Shown: piece by piece, positions 1-8,002 of the stretch
Layout: each line of letters starts with the position of its first letter
Numbering within the stretch: position 1 is the stretch's first letter
Program-made: the position numbers and the translations under genes
The notes under the pieces: model-generated
What the model was told of the DNA's origin: nothing
Database searches by the model: none
The model's input: the letters and a program-made list of their open reading frames with translations, nothing else
Source: Planctomycetota bacterium
Lineage (GTDB): Bacteria; Planctomycetota; B15-G4; SIAN01
Reading direction: 5' to 3'
DNA length: 64,000 nt
NCBI GenBank assembly: GCA_028289345.1
Contig: JANQQL010000045.1
Coordinates: 1-64,000 of the forward strand

Positions 1-2
1 CC

Positions 3-1283
3 ACTCCCCGGCTGAACGAATGGGCTCAGAAAGCACTCGTCTTCGACAACGCCCTGGCGACCTCGAATGCCTCCGTCGCCACCCACGCATCGATTTTCAC
101 GGGCCGCCTGCCCAGCGAACATGACACCCATGATGCCCGTCCGCGCCTGCCGCAATCGCTCACGACGATCGGCGAATGGTTCGAACAGGCCGGTTACCAG
201 ACCCACTTCTTCAGCGCCAATCCGCATCTGGTCGAAGCCCAAGGCTTCACCCAGGGCTTCGGGGTTCACGAGCATCCGTGGCAAGAACCTTGGCGAGGAG
301 AGAGTCTGCGGAGACTTCAACGAAAGGTCCGTTCTGGCGCAGTCCCTCCCAATCTGGTCAAGAAATTGCGAAAGCAAGGGCCGAACCCTTGGCTTCTGAA
401 AGACTCTGCCCCACTCGCGCAGGAAAGTCTCCTTCGCTTTCTTCGAAAGCGCGACACCGGTCGTCCTTGGCTTTCCGTCGTGAACTCCATGGAAGCTCAT
501 CGGCCGTGGTTTCCATCTCGAAGATCACTCCGTCAGTTCCTGACCTCCGAGGAAGTCGACCAGTACCAAGAGATCGACCTCACCTGGAATACGGTGTGGC
601 GCTACAACTTTCGCCTGGGAGAGTACTCGGCTGAAGAGATGGCCGTGTTGCGCGGGGTGTACGACGCCGCCATCTTCGAACTGGATGCAGCTCTTGCGCA
701 ACTATTGAAGGCTCTGGAAGACGAAGGCTTCCTCGACAACACCATTGTCGTCCTCACCTCAGACCACGGCGAGCTTCTCGGCGAACACCATTTCTTCGGT
801 CATCAGTTTTCTCTGCACTCGGCGGTGGCTCGTGTGCCGCTGATTTTGTTCGCTCCGGGACGCGTCGAACCAGGGCGTTCCAACGCTCCGGTTACGACCA
901 TGGACCTCTACTCGACCTTGGCACACCTCGCGTCCTTGGAGCCACCGAAGTCGGTGGGCTCTCACGCTCGGAGTCTTCTCGAGCCCCTCGCGGAACGCCC
1001 GCGCCTGCTCGAGTATCCGTCCATCGACCCCCATGCGGTCGAGTCCATGCGTGCCCTCGATTCTGATTTCGACGTGGCTCGATGGAGTCGCAGCCTTCGC
1101 TGTCTGGTTGCCGATGGGTACGAGTTCATCGAAGGGGGCGATGGCCACCACGAGCTGTACCATCTCGCGGAGGATCCCGCAGAAGAGGTCAATTTGGTGG
1201 AAACCCACCCCGAGATTGTGGAGCGCATGCAGAGTCAGCTGATCGAGATGGCGCAAAGATTCGAGCCAGCACCAAAGCGCTGA
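3..1283 (+). CDS. Alkaline phosphatase/sulfatase-superfamily hydrolase, 5'-truncated
   Basis: The reading frame is open from base 3 to the stop, so 426 residues are visible and the N-terminus, including the first metal-binding Asp pair expected in this superfamily, lies outside the window. Visible residues 24-34 (SVATHASIFTG) align with the sulfatase signature C/S-x-P/A-S-R-x-S-x-x-T-G, but with Ser at the nucleophile position and His in place of Arg. Residues 252-265 contain SDHGELLGEHH, the second metal site typical of sulfatases and phosphodiesterases. The C-terminus has the family-like ELYHLAEDPAEEVNL segment. Known for the family: hydrolysis of sulfate or phosphate esters with a formylglycine, Ser or Thr nucleophile. 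Because the formylglycine consensus is not intact, a phospho- or phosphonoester hydrolase is as likely as a true sulfatase. No signal peptide can be judged. Confidence 0.85.
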   Translation, partial: TPRLNEWAQKALVFDNALATSNASVATHASIFTGRLPSEHDTHDARPRLPQSLTTIGEWFEQAGYQTHFFSANPHLVEAQGFTQGFGVHEHPWQEPWRGESLRRLQRKVRSGAVPPNLVKKLRKQGPNPWLLKDSAPLAQESLLRFLRKRDTGRPWLSVVNSMEAHRPWFPSRRSLRQFLTSEEVDQYQEIDLTWNTVWRYNFRLGEYSAEEMAVLRGVYDAAIFELDAALAQLLKALEDEGFLDNTIVVLTSDHGELLGEHHFFGHQFSLHSAVARVPLILFAPGRVEPGRSNAPVTTMDLYSTLAHLASLEPPKSVGSHARSLLEPLAERPRLLEYPSIDPHAVESMRALDSDFDVARWSRSLRCLVADGYEFIEGGDGHHELYHLAEDPAEEVNLVETHPEIVERMQSQLIEMAQRFEPAPKR

Positions 1284-1329
1284 CGAAAGCGCAGCGAGCG
1301 ACGGTGCTCTTGGCACCGCGGTCCACGAT

Positions 1330-3690
1330 TCACTGAATCACCCACTCGACGACATTCGAGAAATTGCCGCTCCCGTTGCTCGAGTCGATCGAGAGCTGCT
1401 GGAACACAGCCGATGCCCCCGAGGGCAAGTTCGTCGCGACTGCGTTGGAAGGGGTGACTCCCAAGGGGACGAGTGCCCAGGGGGAAGTCAGATCCACGAA
1501 CAGAGTTCCAAACCGGGGGTGATCGCTTTCGCCGGTCACCAACCCCACCCAAAGCCAGGCCTGCAGCCCCGAGGTCCCACCCAAATTCAGATGGAGATCG
1601 CTACCTGGCAGATCGTTGCCATCGACCACCAGTTCCGCGTGGCTGAACTCAATCGCACCAAGGTCGACGATCGGGAGTCGGTCCAGGTTGCCATCCAAAA
1701 CCCGCGGGTTGTTTCGCAAGTCTCGGGACATCAATTCCTCGGAAGATCCATCTCCCGCATCCACGCACGGAGAACCTGGCCGCAGAGCATAGTTCCCGTT
1801 GTCAGGGTCCACGAACATGGGATCGAGATCGACCACGTTGCCCGTCGGATCCCCGGCAATCGTGACGTCCGCAGTGTTGCCAATGCAGTTGTGACTCATC
1901 GAAGTGAACCTGCCGGTGCAGTCAGGGCCTTCCGTGCTGCTGGTGTTTCCGGCGACGATGGCGTGGTCCAGGCACACTTCCTCGCCATGAGACGCGAGCC
2001 CTCCACTTCGAATGGCCGAGTTGCCAGCCACCGTGGTGTGAATCAGCGTCAGCAACGAGTCTTGGTAGCAGCGGATGCCTCCGCCGATTCCGGTGGTCAC
2101 GTTGTCACGCACCAAGGAGTGATCCAAGGTCATGGCGGCCATTCCCTCGTTTTGGATCCCGGCGCCGTTCGCTGCGGCGTTGCCAGCAACCACACTTCGG
2201 ATGACCGTCATTCCCGATTCTCCAACACTGCGAATGCCTCCCCCGTCCCCCTCGGCAATGTTGGCGGAAACGACGCAATCTCTCAGTTCCAAAGTGCCGT
2301 CGCCCCCGTTCAGGACCCCGGCGCCACTCCAGCAGCTGTTGTCGGAAATCAGCGAGCGGACCACGGCCGCGGAACCAGAATTGAAGATTCCCCCACCGTC
2401 GCCCTGGCGCTCCGTCCCACTCTGGAATGACATCCGAGTCCCAGTCAGCGACGAGTCCGCGACCAGCAGGTCCCCGGAGTTGTAGATTGCGCCGCCGTCA
2501 ATGCGGCCCAGATTCTCTGTCGTCCCTTCGTTGTCAGCGAGAACCGAACTTCGCAACTCGAGGGTTCCGGAGTTTGCAATGCCTCCTCCACGCGCCGACC
2601 AGACCTGGTAGTAGCCAGCGAGCGCCTGGTTTCGACTGATCGTCGAGTTGGTGATGGTCTGAGTGCCCCCAGCGAATGAAAGACCACCACCCACGCGAGA
2701 GGCGTTCAACTCAACGAGACAGTGGACCAGCTCGGACGTGCCACCGATCGCGGCGACTCCGCCTCCCGCGGCTCCTGAACCGGCCCCAGCGACATTCCCC
2801 ATGATCTCGGACGACTCCACTTGGAGTGCCGAATTGGAGCAGTAGATCCCCCCGCCTCTTCCTCCGAATGCGTCCAGGTACTGATCCGAAGCCGCGTAGG
2901 CGCCGTTACTCAGGATCGAGCTCTCGGTGATCGTCAAGCTTCCATCGAGGATGCACAGTCCCCCACCGGTTCCCCCTTCCCCCGCATAGTTGTAGCTCGC
3001 ACTTCCGGCCGAGTTCGCGGACACAGTGGTGTTGTGCAAAGTCACCGTGGAACTCTCGCAAAACACGCCACCACCGACCCCACCTTCCGTGGATCGATCG
3101 GTGTCATACCAACCAGACGCATGGTTGCTCTGAATGGTCGAATTGGTCAGGGTCAAGGTTCCTGAAGAGCCATAGATTCCACCGCCGACTCCGGCTCGAG
3201 TCGCATCGAAGGCCACGTTGTTGCTCACGGTGGAGCTCTCCAAGGTCACATTGGCTCCCGCGCCGAAGAAGAGTCCCGCGCCATCAGACGCACGACCGTT
3301 GGTGACCGTGAGCCCTTCCAGCATGGTGGTCACACCAGCGTTGACAGAAACCGTCGTTCCCAGGGCCATCCCATTGATCACGGTGAGTTGATCGCCCTCG
3401 GTTCCCCGCAGGGTCAGATCTCGATCGAGGATCACGTTCTCGAAATAGGCCCCCGAAGCAATGTGAATGGTGTCTCCATCCGCCGCCACGTCGATCGCGT
3501 CTTGAATCTTGCAGAAGGGACTGCCGATGGCGCCATTGCCACTCAGGCAATCTGCGAACGCATCGACATACCAATCCCCCGCCCAAAGTGTGGTGGGGCT
3601 CACGGCAATCAAGAACGCCGAGACCAAACTCAATTTGGCCGCTCCCGAACGGCAAGACGTCGGGACCCAACGACGAACGCGAGTTCTCAT
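1330..3690 (-). CDS. Secreted right-handed parallel beta-helix protein with choice-of-anchor tail
   Basis: This 786-residue protein starts with a basic stretch and hydrophobic segment ending at LWA-GD near residue 38, a good Sec signal peptide. A GAGAGG-type ribosome site lies about 10 bases upstream. Residues about 60-620 are repeats of the kind SxISxNxAxxxGGGIxNxG, typical of right-handed beta-helix and polymorphic outer-membrane (Pmp-like) proteins. Residues about 635-695 (YALRPGSPCVDAGDG, then LGAIEF) match the choice-of-anchor Q pattern. The last ~95 residues form a Gly-rich beta domain like those on other secreted proteins in this window. No catalytic residues can be assigned; it could be a passive surface protein or a polysaccharide-binding or -cleaving helix. 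It runs convergent to the preceding hydrolase with 46 bases between stops. Confidence 0.85.
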   Translation of the reverse strand: MRTRVRRWVPTSCRSGAAKLSLVSAFLIAVSPTTLWAGDWYVDAFADCLSGNGAIGSPFCKIQDAIDVAADGDTIHIASGAYFENVILDRDLTLRGTEGDQLTVINGMALGTTVSVNAGVTTMLEGLTVTNGRASDGAGLFFGAGANVTLESSTVSNNVAFDATRAGVGGGIYGSSGTLTLTNSTIQSNHASGWYDTDRSTEGGVGGGVFCESSTVTLHNTTVSANSAGSASYNYAGEGGTGGGLCILDGSLTITESSILSNGAYAASDQYLDAFGGRGGGIYCSNSALQVESSEIMGNVAGAGSGAAGGGVAAIGGTSELVHCLVELNASRVGGGLSFAGGTQTITNSTISRNQALAGYYQVWSARGGGIANSGTLELRSSVLADNEGTTENLGRIDGGAIYNSGDLLVADSSLTGTRMSFQSGTERQGDGGGIFNSGSAAVVRSLISDNSCWSGAGVLNGGDGTLELRDCVVSANIAEGDGGGIRSVGESGMTVIRSVVAGNAAANGAGIQNEGMAAMTLDHSLVRDNVTTGIGGGIRCYQDSLLTLIHTTVAGNSAIRSGGLASHGEEVCLDHAIVAGNTSSTEGPDCTGRFTSMSHNCIGNTADVTIAGDPTGNVVDLDPMFVDPDNGNYALRPGSPCVDAGDGSSEELMSRDLRNNPRVLDGNLDRLPIVDLGAIEFSHAELVVDGNDLPGSDLHLNLGGTSGLQAWLWVGLVTGESDHPRFGTLFVDLTSPWALVPLGVTPSNAVATNLPSGASAVFQQLSIDSSNGSGNFSNVVEWVIQ

Positions 3691-4143
3691 GAGTCGATGA
3701 CCCTCTCTTCAATAGAGGAATGGCATGCACCCCTTCGAACTGCAAGCGGTGAGGATTGAGGGACCGGACTCGGACGAGCATAGCTGCTCCTCCGCACCTC
3801 GACCAGGGTGACCGAATCGTTCCCGACGAGACTGGTGGCAACTCTGGATCTCGATTTGGCAGTTGTTCGGGAGAAATCCTCGGCCCTTCCACCACTCGCA
3901 ATCGCGTGAAAGTTTCCGAAGTTTTTCCGACTCACGAGTTCGGTGAAGACGTGGGCGCAGATCGGAATCGCCCACCACGGGCATGGATCGGTCTCCCGTC
4001 ACGCAGGCCGCGGCTGGATCGAGAGTTCCACGGTGGCGGGCGTCGGTGCTCACTGGCGCAGCTTCCCCTACCGCGCTCGACTTCCGAATCGGTTCGCCAC
4101 GACACGATCACCGGTCCCGAGACCATCCCCACTTGCAGTCCCT
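3691..4143. other. Intergenic, nothing recognised
   Basis: About 450 bases between the start of the beta-helix gene and the end of the ECF sigma gene. Open frames on both strands here have no protein-like composition and no ribosome site. It presumably holds the promoter of the beta-helix gene; I could not assign -35/-10 boxes. No strong hairpin terminator for the sigma gene is evident. Confidence 0.5.
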
Positions 4144-4806
4144 TCACTCACTCCCCGCACGAAGGGTTCGGAGCAGCCAAACTCTGGCCATCCTCCAGTC
4201 GCTGATCACCGTGCGCGTTGACAGACCCATCACTTCGGCGATCTCCTCCACCGAGAGTCCCGCGAAGAACCGCAGCTCGACCACTTGTGCCTGACGGTCG
4301 TGAAGCTGGCTCAACTCTTGGAGCGCATCTTCGAGGTCCAGGACATTGACGCGAGACATCGAGTCCGGCACCGCGACGTCGTCCAGGTCCTTGCGCGAGC
4401 GATCCCCTCCGCGCTTGCGAGCACTTCGTCGACGGGCGTGGTCCACCAAGATTCGTCGCATCGACCTGGCGGCGGCCGCAAAGAACTGCCCTCGTCCTCG
4501 CCAATCCATGTCGGGTTCGACGAGTCGCAGATACGCCTCATGGACAAGAGCTGTTGGAGTGAGGGTGTGTCCCTCCCGTTCCTGCCGAAGGGCTCGAGCA
4601 GCAAGAGTCCGCAGATCTTTGTAGACCAGAGGAATCAGCTCTTGGACGGCCGCGTCGTCGCCCCCCGCATGCCGATGGAGCAGCTGGGTAATGAGTCCGC
4701 GGCTTGGCTGTGGGTCTTTCAACGGCGCGGCTCCGCTGCCATTCGTAGATTGTTCGACTTCTCCTCGAAAGCCAAGCCCCATCGCACCATTGCCACAGCC
4801 AACCAT
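4144..4806 (-). CDS. ECF-type RNA polymerase sigma factor (TIGR02999/Sigma70_ECF type)
   Basis: The 220-residue protein has the full pattern of the ECF subgroup common in planctomycetes and acidobacteria: HAGGDDAAVQELIPLVYKDL, then LTPTALVHEAYLRL in region 2.1-2.4, RILVDHARRRSARKRGG in the linker, and region 4 with RQAQVVELRFFAGLSVEEIAEVMGLS followed by a helix-turn-helix (TRTVISDWRMARVWL). It directs core RNA polymerase to a small regulon. It is transcribed divergently from a membrane Ser/Thr kinase with 131 bases between, an arrangement in which the kinase could control the sigma factor. Start chosen at the upstream ATG preceded by GGAG; an in-frame ATG about eight codons later is possible. 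The residues before about 28 are not conserved in the family. Confidence 0.93.
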   Translation of the reverse strand: MVGCGNGAMGLGFRGEVEQSTNGSGAAPLKDPQPSRGLITQLLHRHAGGDDAAVQELIPLVYKDLRTLAARALRQEREGHTLTPTALVHEAYLRLVEPDMDWRGRGQFFAAAARSMRRILVDHARRRSARKRGGDRSRKDLDDVAVPDSMSRVNVLDLEDALQELSQLHDRQAQVVELRFFAGLSVEEIAEVMGLSTRTVISDWRMARVWLLRTLRAGSE

Positions 4807-4820
4807 TGCGACGCAACTCC

Positions 4821-4841
4821 CTGCCAGCGGAAATGTGGCAG
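4821..4841. promoter_or_regulatory. Inverted repeat in the sigma/kinase divergent promoter region
   Basis: CTGCCA and TGGCAG form 6-bp perfect arms separated by 9 bases, 15 bases before the sigma start and about 100 bases before the kinase start. The position between two divergent regulatory genes suggests an operator or an overlapping promoter element. This is inference from symmetry and position only. Confidence 0.3.
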
Positions 4842-4937
4842 CGATCGCCCCCAGTCATTTGGAGAAGGGTAGTATCCGTTCTCGTCTCTCACTGATGTGT
4901 CGTTCCTTTCGAAGAATCCCCCCATTCGAGAACTCGC

Positions 4938-7193
4938 ATGGACCCCGACGACTATGCCCTGGCGCAGGAAATCTTGGAAGAGGTCAGGGACATTGGCCCC
5001 GAAGAAAGAGAGAACTACTTTCGCCAACTCGACCATCCAGAAACTGTGATCCAAGTCGTCCGTGAGCTTCTCACACTCGACGAAGAAGCCGCCCGGATGT
5101 TCCCACTGGGCGCGCCTGCTCAGCAAGACCTGCCGGTCAGGATTCAACAGTACGTGGTGGGTGACGCCCTGGGTCATGGCGGAATGGGAGAGGTGTTTGC
5201 CGCCTGGGACGAAACACTGCAGCGTCACGCGGCAATCAAGAGACTGCGAGTGCACACCACGTCCGCCCAGGAACTACGAACTCGGCTGCGCCGCGAAGCT
5301 CGCGTTCTGTCCCGATTGGACCATCCCAACATCTGTCGAGTCTATGACTATGTCCAATCCGACATCCAAGACTTTCTCGTGATGGAGCGCATCGACGGGC
5401 AAACGCTCCTCGACGCGCTGGAGAAAGGAATCGAGCCGCGAAACAAGTGGAAGATCGCCGAGCAAATCTTGGAGGCTCTGGCCTCCGCTCATCGCTGTGG
5501 GATCATCCACCGCGATCTGAAATCCTCCAATGTCATGTTGACCCAAAACGGGACGGTCAAGGTCCTCGACTTTGGCCTCGCCCGCTCCGAGGAGCATGAG
5601 CCACCGCAGACCACTCCCGCGCGCCCCAACGTCTCCTCTTCTCCTTTTCCCGATAGCGGTTCCTCCCCGCCACTGTCTTCCTACACCCACGCGGGGACGA
5701 TTCTCGGCACCATTCAGGCGATGAGCCCCGAGCAAGCTCGAGGCGAGCCTCTCACCATCGCGAGCGATCTGTATTCGGCCGGGCTCCTGCTGCACGAGTT
5801 GTTCGGCGAAACTCCTCCGTACCCCCCGCAACGATCTTCGGAGGAGTTTCTGGCACTTGTTCGCAACGGTCAGACACGACCTTTGGACCATCGCAGCAGC
5901 TCCCTGGTGGAGCTGATCGAAGCGCTCAAGCAGCAGAATCCTGCGGAGCGCCCCACTGCTGCCGCAGCTCTTCACAAGCTGCGACGAATCCTCGATCAAC
6001 CGCGACGACGGCGCCTCCAAGCAGCCGTTGCGGCCGTGGTTCTCATCGCCGCAGGAGCGTGGGTCAAGTACACCTGGGACCTGGATAAAGAGCGATCCAC
6101 CGCCGTCCGCGCTCAGACTCGAGCGGAGAACATGATCGGCTTTCTACTCAACGACTTCCGAGAAAAGCTTGTCCCGCTGGGTCGTTTGGAACTCCTCGAA
6201 AGTGTCGCTGACAAGGCTCAAGAGTACTTTGACGAAGTCGATCAAGAGTCGTTCACAGAAGAGGAACTCGCACGGCACTGTCAGATGCTCGAGCAGCTCG
6301 CGCTCCTTCAGCTCGCCCGAGGAGACGTCGACGAAGCTCTCGACGTCGCGGCTCAAGGAATCCGAAAAGCGAAGCTTCTCGTTGCACAGAACACGGAAGA
6401 CGCCGATCGCCAGCAGCGTTTGGCTCACAGTCTGTTCGCCTTGGGAGACATCTACTTTCAAGCCGAAGATCTGCCTCGGGCGCTTCAAGCTTTTGACGAA
6501 TCCGCCTCGGTCTGCGAAGCAATGGCTGCGCGGTTCCCCGAAGACCTTCGGTGGAGAAAGGAAGTCGCCGACTCCCACATCAACCGAGGCGGAATCCTCC
6601 AACGAATGGGGGATCTCCCCCTGGCGGAGCAGCACCTCCGCCTTGCCGTTGACCAATGGGAGCTCGCGACCCAACAGAATCCGGCAGATGTCACAGCGCT
6701 AACAAGCCACGCGGACGCACTCTCTTGGCTCGGAGCGCTGCGACGCGACCAAGGCGATGTCTTGGGAGCGGAACAGCAGTTTCGAGACGAGCTTCGCGTC
6801 CGAAAGAAAATCGAAAAGCAGGACAAGAAGAACCGTCAGTGGCAGTACCTCACCGCTCTGAGCCGATGGACCCTTTCGAGCTTGCTCTGCGACACCGGCC
6901 GGTATGCGGAAGCCCTGGACGACGCCGAGATCGGTCGCGACACGATGGAAGAGCTCTGCACATTCGACCCAAGCAACCTCGAATGGCGACGCAGCTTTGC
7001 CTTGGCTCTTTACCTCACCGGTCGAGTCTACGATGCAATGGAAGATCCCGAGTTTGCGACTTTGGACCTGGAACAGTCCGAGGCACTGCTGGAAGAGCTC
7101 GTGCAGGAAGATCCGGATCACCCAGAATGGCAGATCCAGAGATCCAAGGTTTCCCGTCTTCTTGATCAAATCCGCCAACAAATCATCGAGTGA
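4938..7193 (+). CDS. Membrane Ser/Thr protein kinase with C-terminal TPR region
   Basis: Residues 72-350 are a Hanks-type (PknB-like) kinase: Gly loop GHGGMGEVF (79-87), the ATP lysine in AAIKRL (K101), catalytic loop HRDLKSSN (191-198), DFG at 211-213, and MSPEQARGE (262-270) in place of the APE segment. The activation segment carries an unusual Pro/Ser-rich insertion (about 218-252). A single hydrophobic segment (about 361-377) follows RRRR, so the kinase is cytoplasmic and the remaining ~370 residues outside. That outer part has helical repeats with TPR character (ALFALGDIYFQAEDLPRALQAFDES and similar). Family role: phosphorylation of protein Ser/Thr in response to an outside signal. The divergent ECF sigma factor is a likely partner. 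All catalytic residues are present, so it should be active. Confidence 0.93.
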   Translation: MDPDDYALAQEILEEVRDIGPEERENYFRQLDHPETVIQVVRELLTLDEEAARMFPLGAPAQQDLPVRIQQYVVGDALGHGGMGEVFAAWDETLQRHAAIKRLRVHTTSAQELRTRLRREARVLSRLDHPNICRVYDYVQSDIQDFLVMERIDGQTLLDALEKGIEPRNKWKIAEQILEALASAHRCGIIHRDLKSSNVMLTQNGTVKVLDFGLARSEEHEPPQTTPARPNVSSSPFPDSGSSPPLSSYTHAGTILGTIQAMSPEQARGEPLTIASDLYSAGLLLHELFGETPPYPPQRSSEEFLALVRNGQTRPLDHRSSSLVELIEALKQQNPAERPTAAAALHKLRRILDQPRRRRLQAAVAAVVLIAAGAWVKYTWDLDKERSTAVRAQTRAENMIGFLLNDFREKLVPLGRLELLESVADKAQEYFDEVDQESFTEEELARHCQMLEQLALLQLARGDVDEALDVAAQGIRKAKLLVAQNTEDADRQQRLAHSLFALGDIYFQAEDLPRALQAFDESASVCEAMAARFPEDLRWRKEVADSHINRGGILQRMGDLPLAEQHLRLAVDQWELATQQNPADVTALTSHADALSWLGALRRDQGDVLGAEQQFRDELRVRKKIEKQDKKNRQWQYLTALSRWTLSSLLCDTGRYAEALDDAEIGRDTMEELCTFDPSNLEWRRSFALALYLTGRVYDAMEDPEFATLDLEQSEALLEELVQEDPDHPEWQIQRSKVSRLLDQIRQQIIE

Positions 7194-7254
7194 CCCCGAC
7201 GGGTCACAGTGACACCGCCAGATCCCGTCTCATTGCCAAAGGAGGAACCAAGCC

Positions 7255-7653
7255 ATGGCCCAGCCTCAAAGGGAAGAGGTCCCCATCACCAGGATGCTGA
7301 ATGTTCGACTCGTTGATGAGAAGCTTGTCGTCCAGGGAGCCGACAACGAGAAGGGCGACGTCTCGGTCCCCGGCGGTAAGACTCACCAGATCTCTTGGTC
7401 AAGGGATCAGGGGGAACGTTGGACCTTCTTGGAGATGAAGGTCGGCCAACAGGTCCGGGTCGGGGAATCGCTGGATTCCACTTCCTCCTGGAAGATCCAA
7501 GTTCAGCCAGAGACCATCACCGTGACGGACGAGAACAACAACGGCACAAAGTGCGACATTTCCTATTTCTATACCCTCAAGGCGGAACTCGATGGAGTGA
7601 CCTATCGCATGGACCCCCACATCATCAATCGGCCTCAAATTCCCAATGCGTAA
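7255..7653 (+). CDS. Small beta-rich protein of unknown function behind the kinase
   Basis: The 132-residue protein has no signal peptide or membrane segment and I recognise no family. It has a very strong ribosome site (AAAGGAGG, 9 bases upstream) and begins 61 bases after the kinase stop on the same strand, followed by a strong hairpin terminator; a kinase-small protein transcription unit is therefore likely. The sequence alternates hydrophobic and polar residues (MLNVRLVDEKLVVQGADN, WKIQVQPETITVTDENN), suggesting an all-beta fold. It has a single Cys and is rich in charged residues. It might be a substrate or accessory of the kinase, but this rests only on gene order. Confidence 0.75.
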   Translation: MAQPQREEVPITRMLNVRLVDEKLVVQGADNEKGDVSVPGGKTHQISWSRDQGERWTFLEMKVGQQVRVGESLDSTSSWKIQVQPETITVTDENNNGTKCDISYFYTLKAELDGVTYRMDPHIINRPQIPNA

Positions 7654-7698
7654 AGACAGAAGCACTCCCCAAGGAGCTGCATTCCAATAGAGAAAGGC

Positions 7699-7730
7699 GG
7701 CTCGCCCTTCGAAGGGCGAGCCGGCTTCCT
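7699..7730. terminator. Strong hairpin terminator between convergent genes
   Basis: GGCTCGCCCTT-CG-AAGGGCGAGCC is a perfect 11-bp stem (7699-7722) followed on the plus strand by a T-rich run (CTTCCTTTTCCTTT). It lies 46 bases after the small protein gene and 25 bases past the stop of the convergent 84-residue gene, and its symmetry allows use from both sides. Confidence 0.8.
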
Positions 7731-7747
7731 TTTCCTTTCTCAACTCA

Positions 7748-8002
7748 TCATTCCGGGGCGCGAACTGCCTGACCAGCGACCGTCGCCATTCCTTCGCGGC
7801 GAAGTAGGGAGACGAAGACCCACCCCGACATGTCCAACATCGGGACATAGACGTGCAAGATGCTCCCATGGCCCGCCGGCCCGGCCACAGGGTCCCCGAT
7901 GCTTCCCACTTCCGTGTCACTGCGCAGGTGCACCAAGGCGTGATCGGCGTGAGCCGTGGCCCACAGCGGCGTGTGGGCGTCCGTCGTTCGATAGCGAGCC
8001 AT
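7748..8002 (-). CDS. 84-residue protein translationally coupled to the upstream secreted protein gene
   Basis: The ATG overlaps the TGA of the preceding gene by one base (TGATG), and the frame runs 84 codons to a stop just before the shared terminator, so this is most likely a real small gene in a two-gene operon. It has no signal peptide. The middle (HALVHLRSDTEVGSIGDP, then GWVFVSLLRREG) has the look of an SH3-like barrel, with a repeated hydrophobic strand pattern, but I cannot confirm a family. Its role is probably linked to the upstream secreted protein. The protein would stay in the cytoplasm unless exported with a partner. Confidence 0.6.
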   Translation of the reverse strand: MARYRTTDAHTPLWATAHADHALVHLRSDTEVGSIGDPVAGPAGHGSILHVYVPMLDMSGWVFVSLLRREGMATVAGQAVRAPE

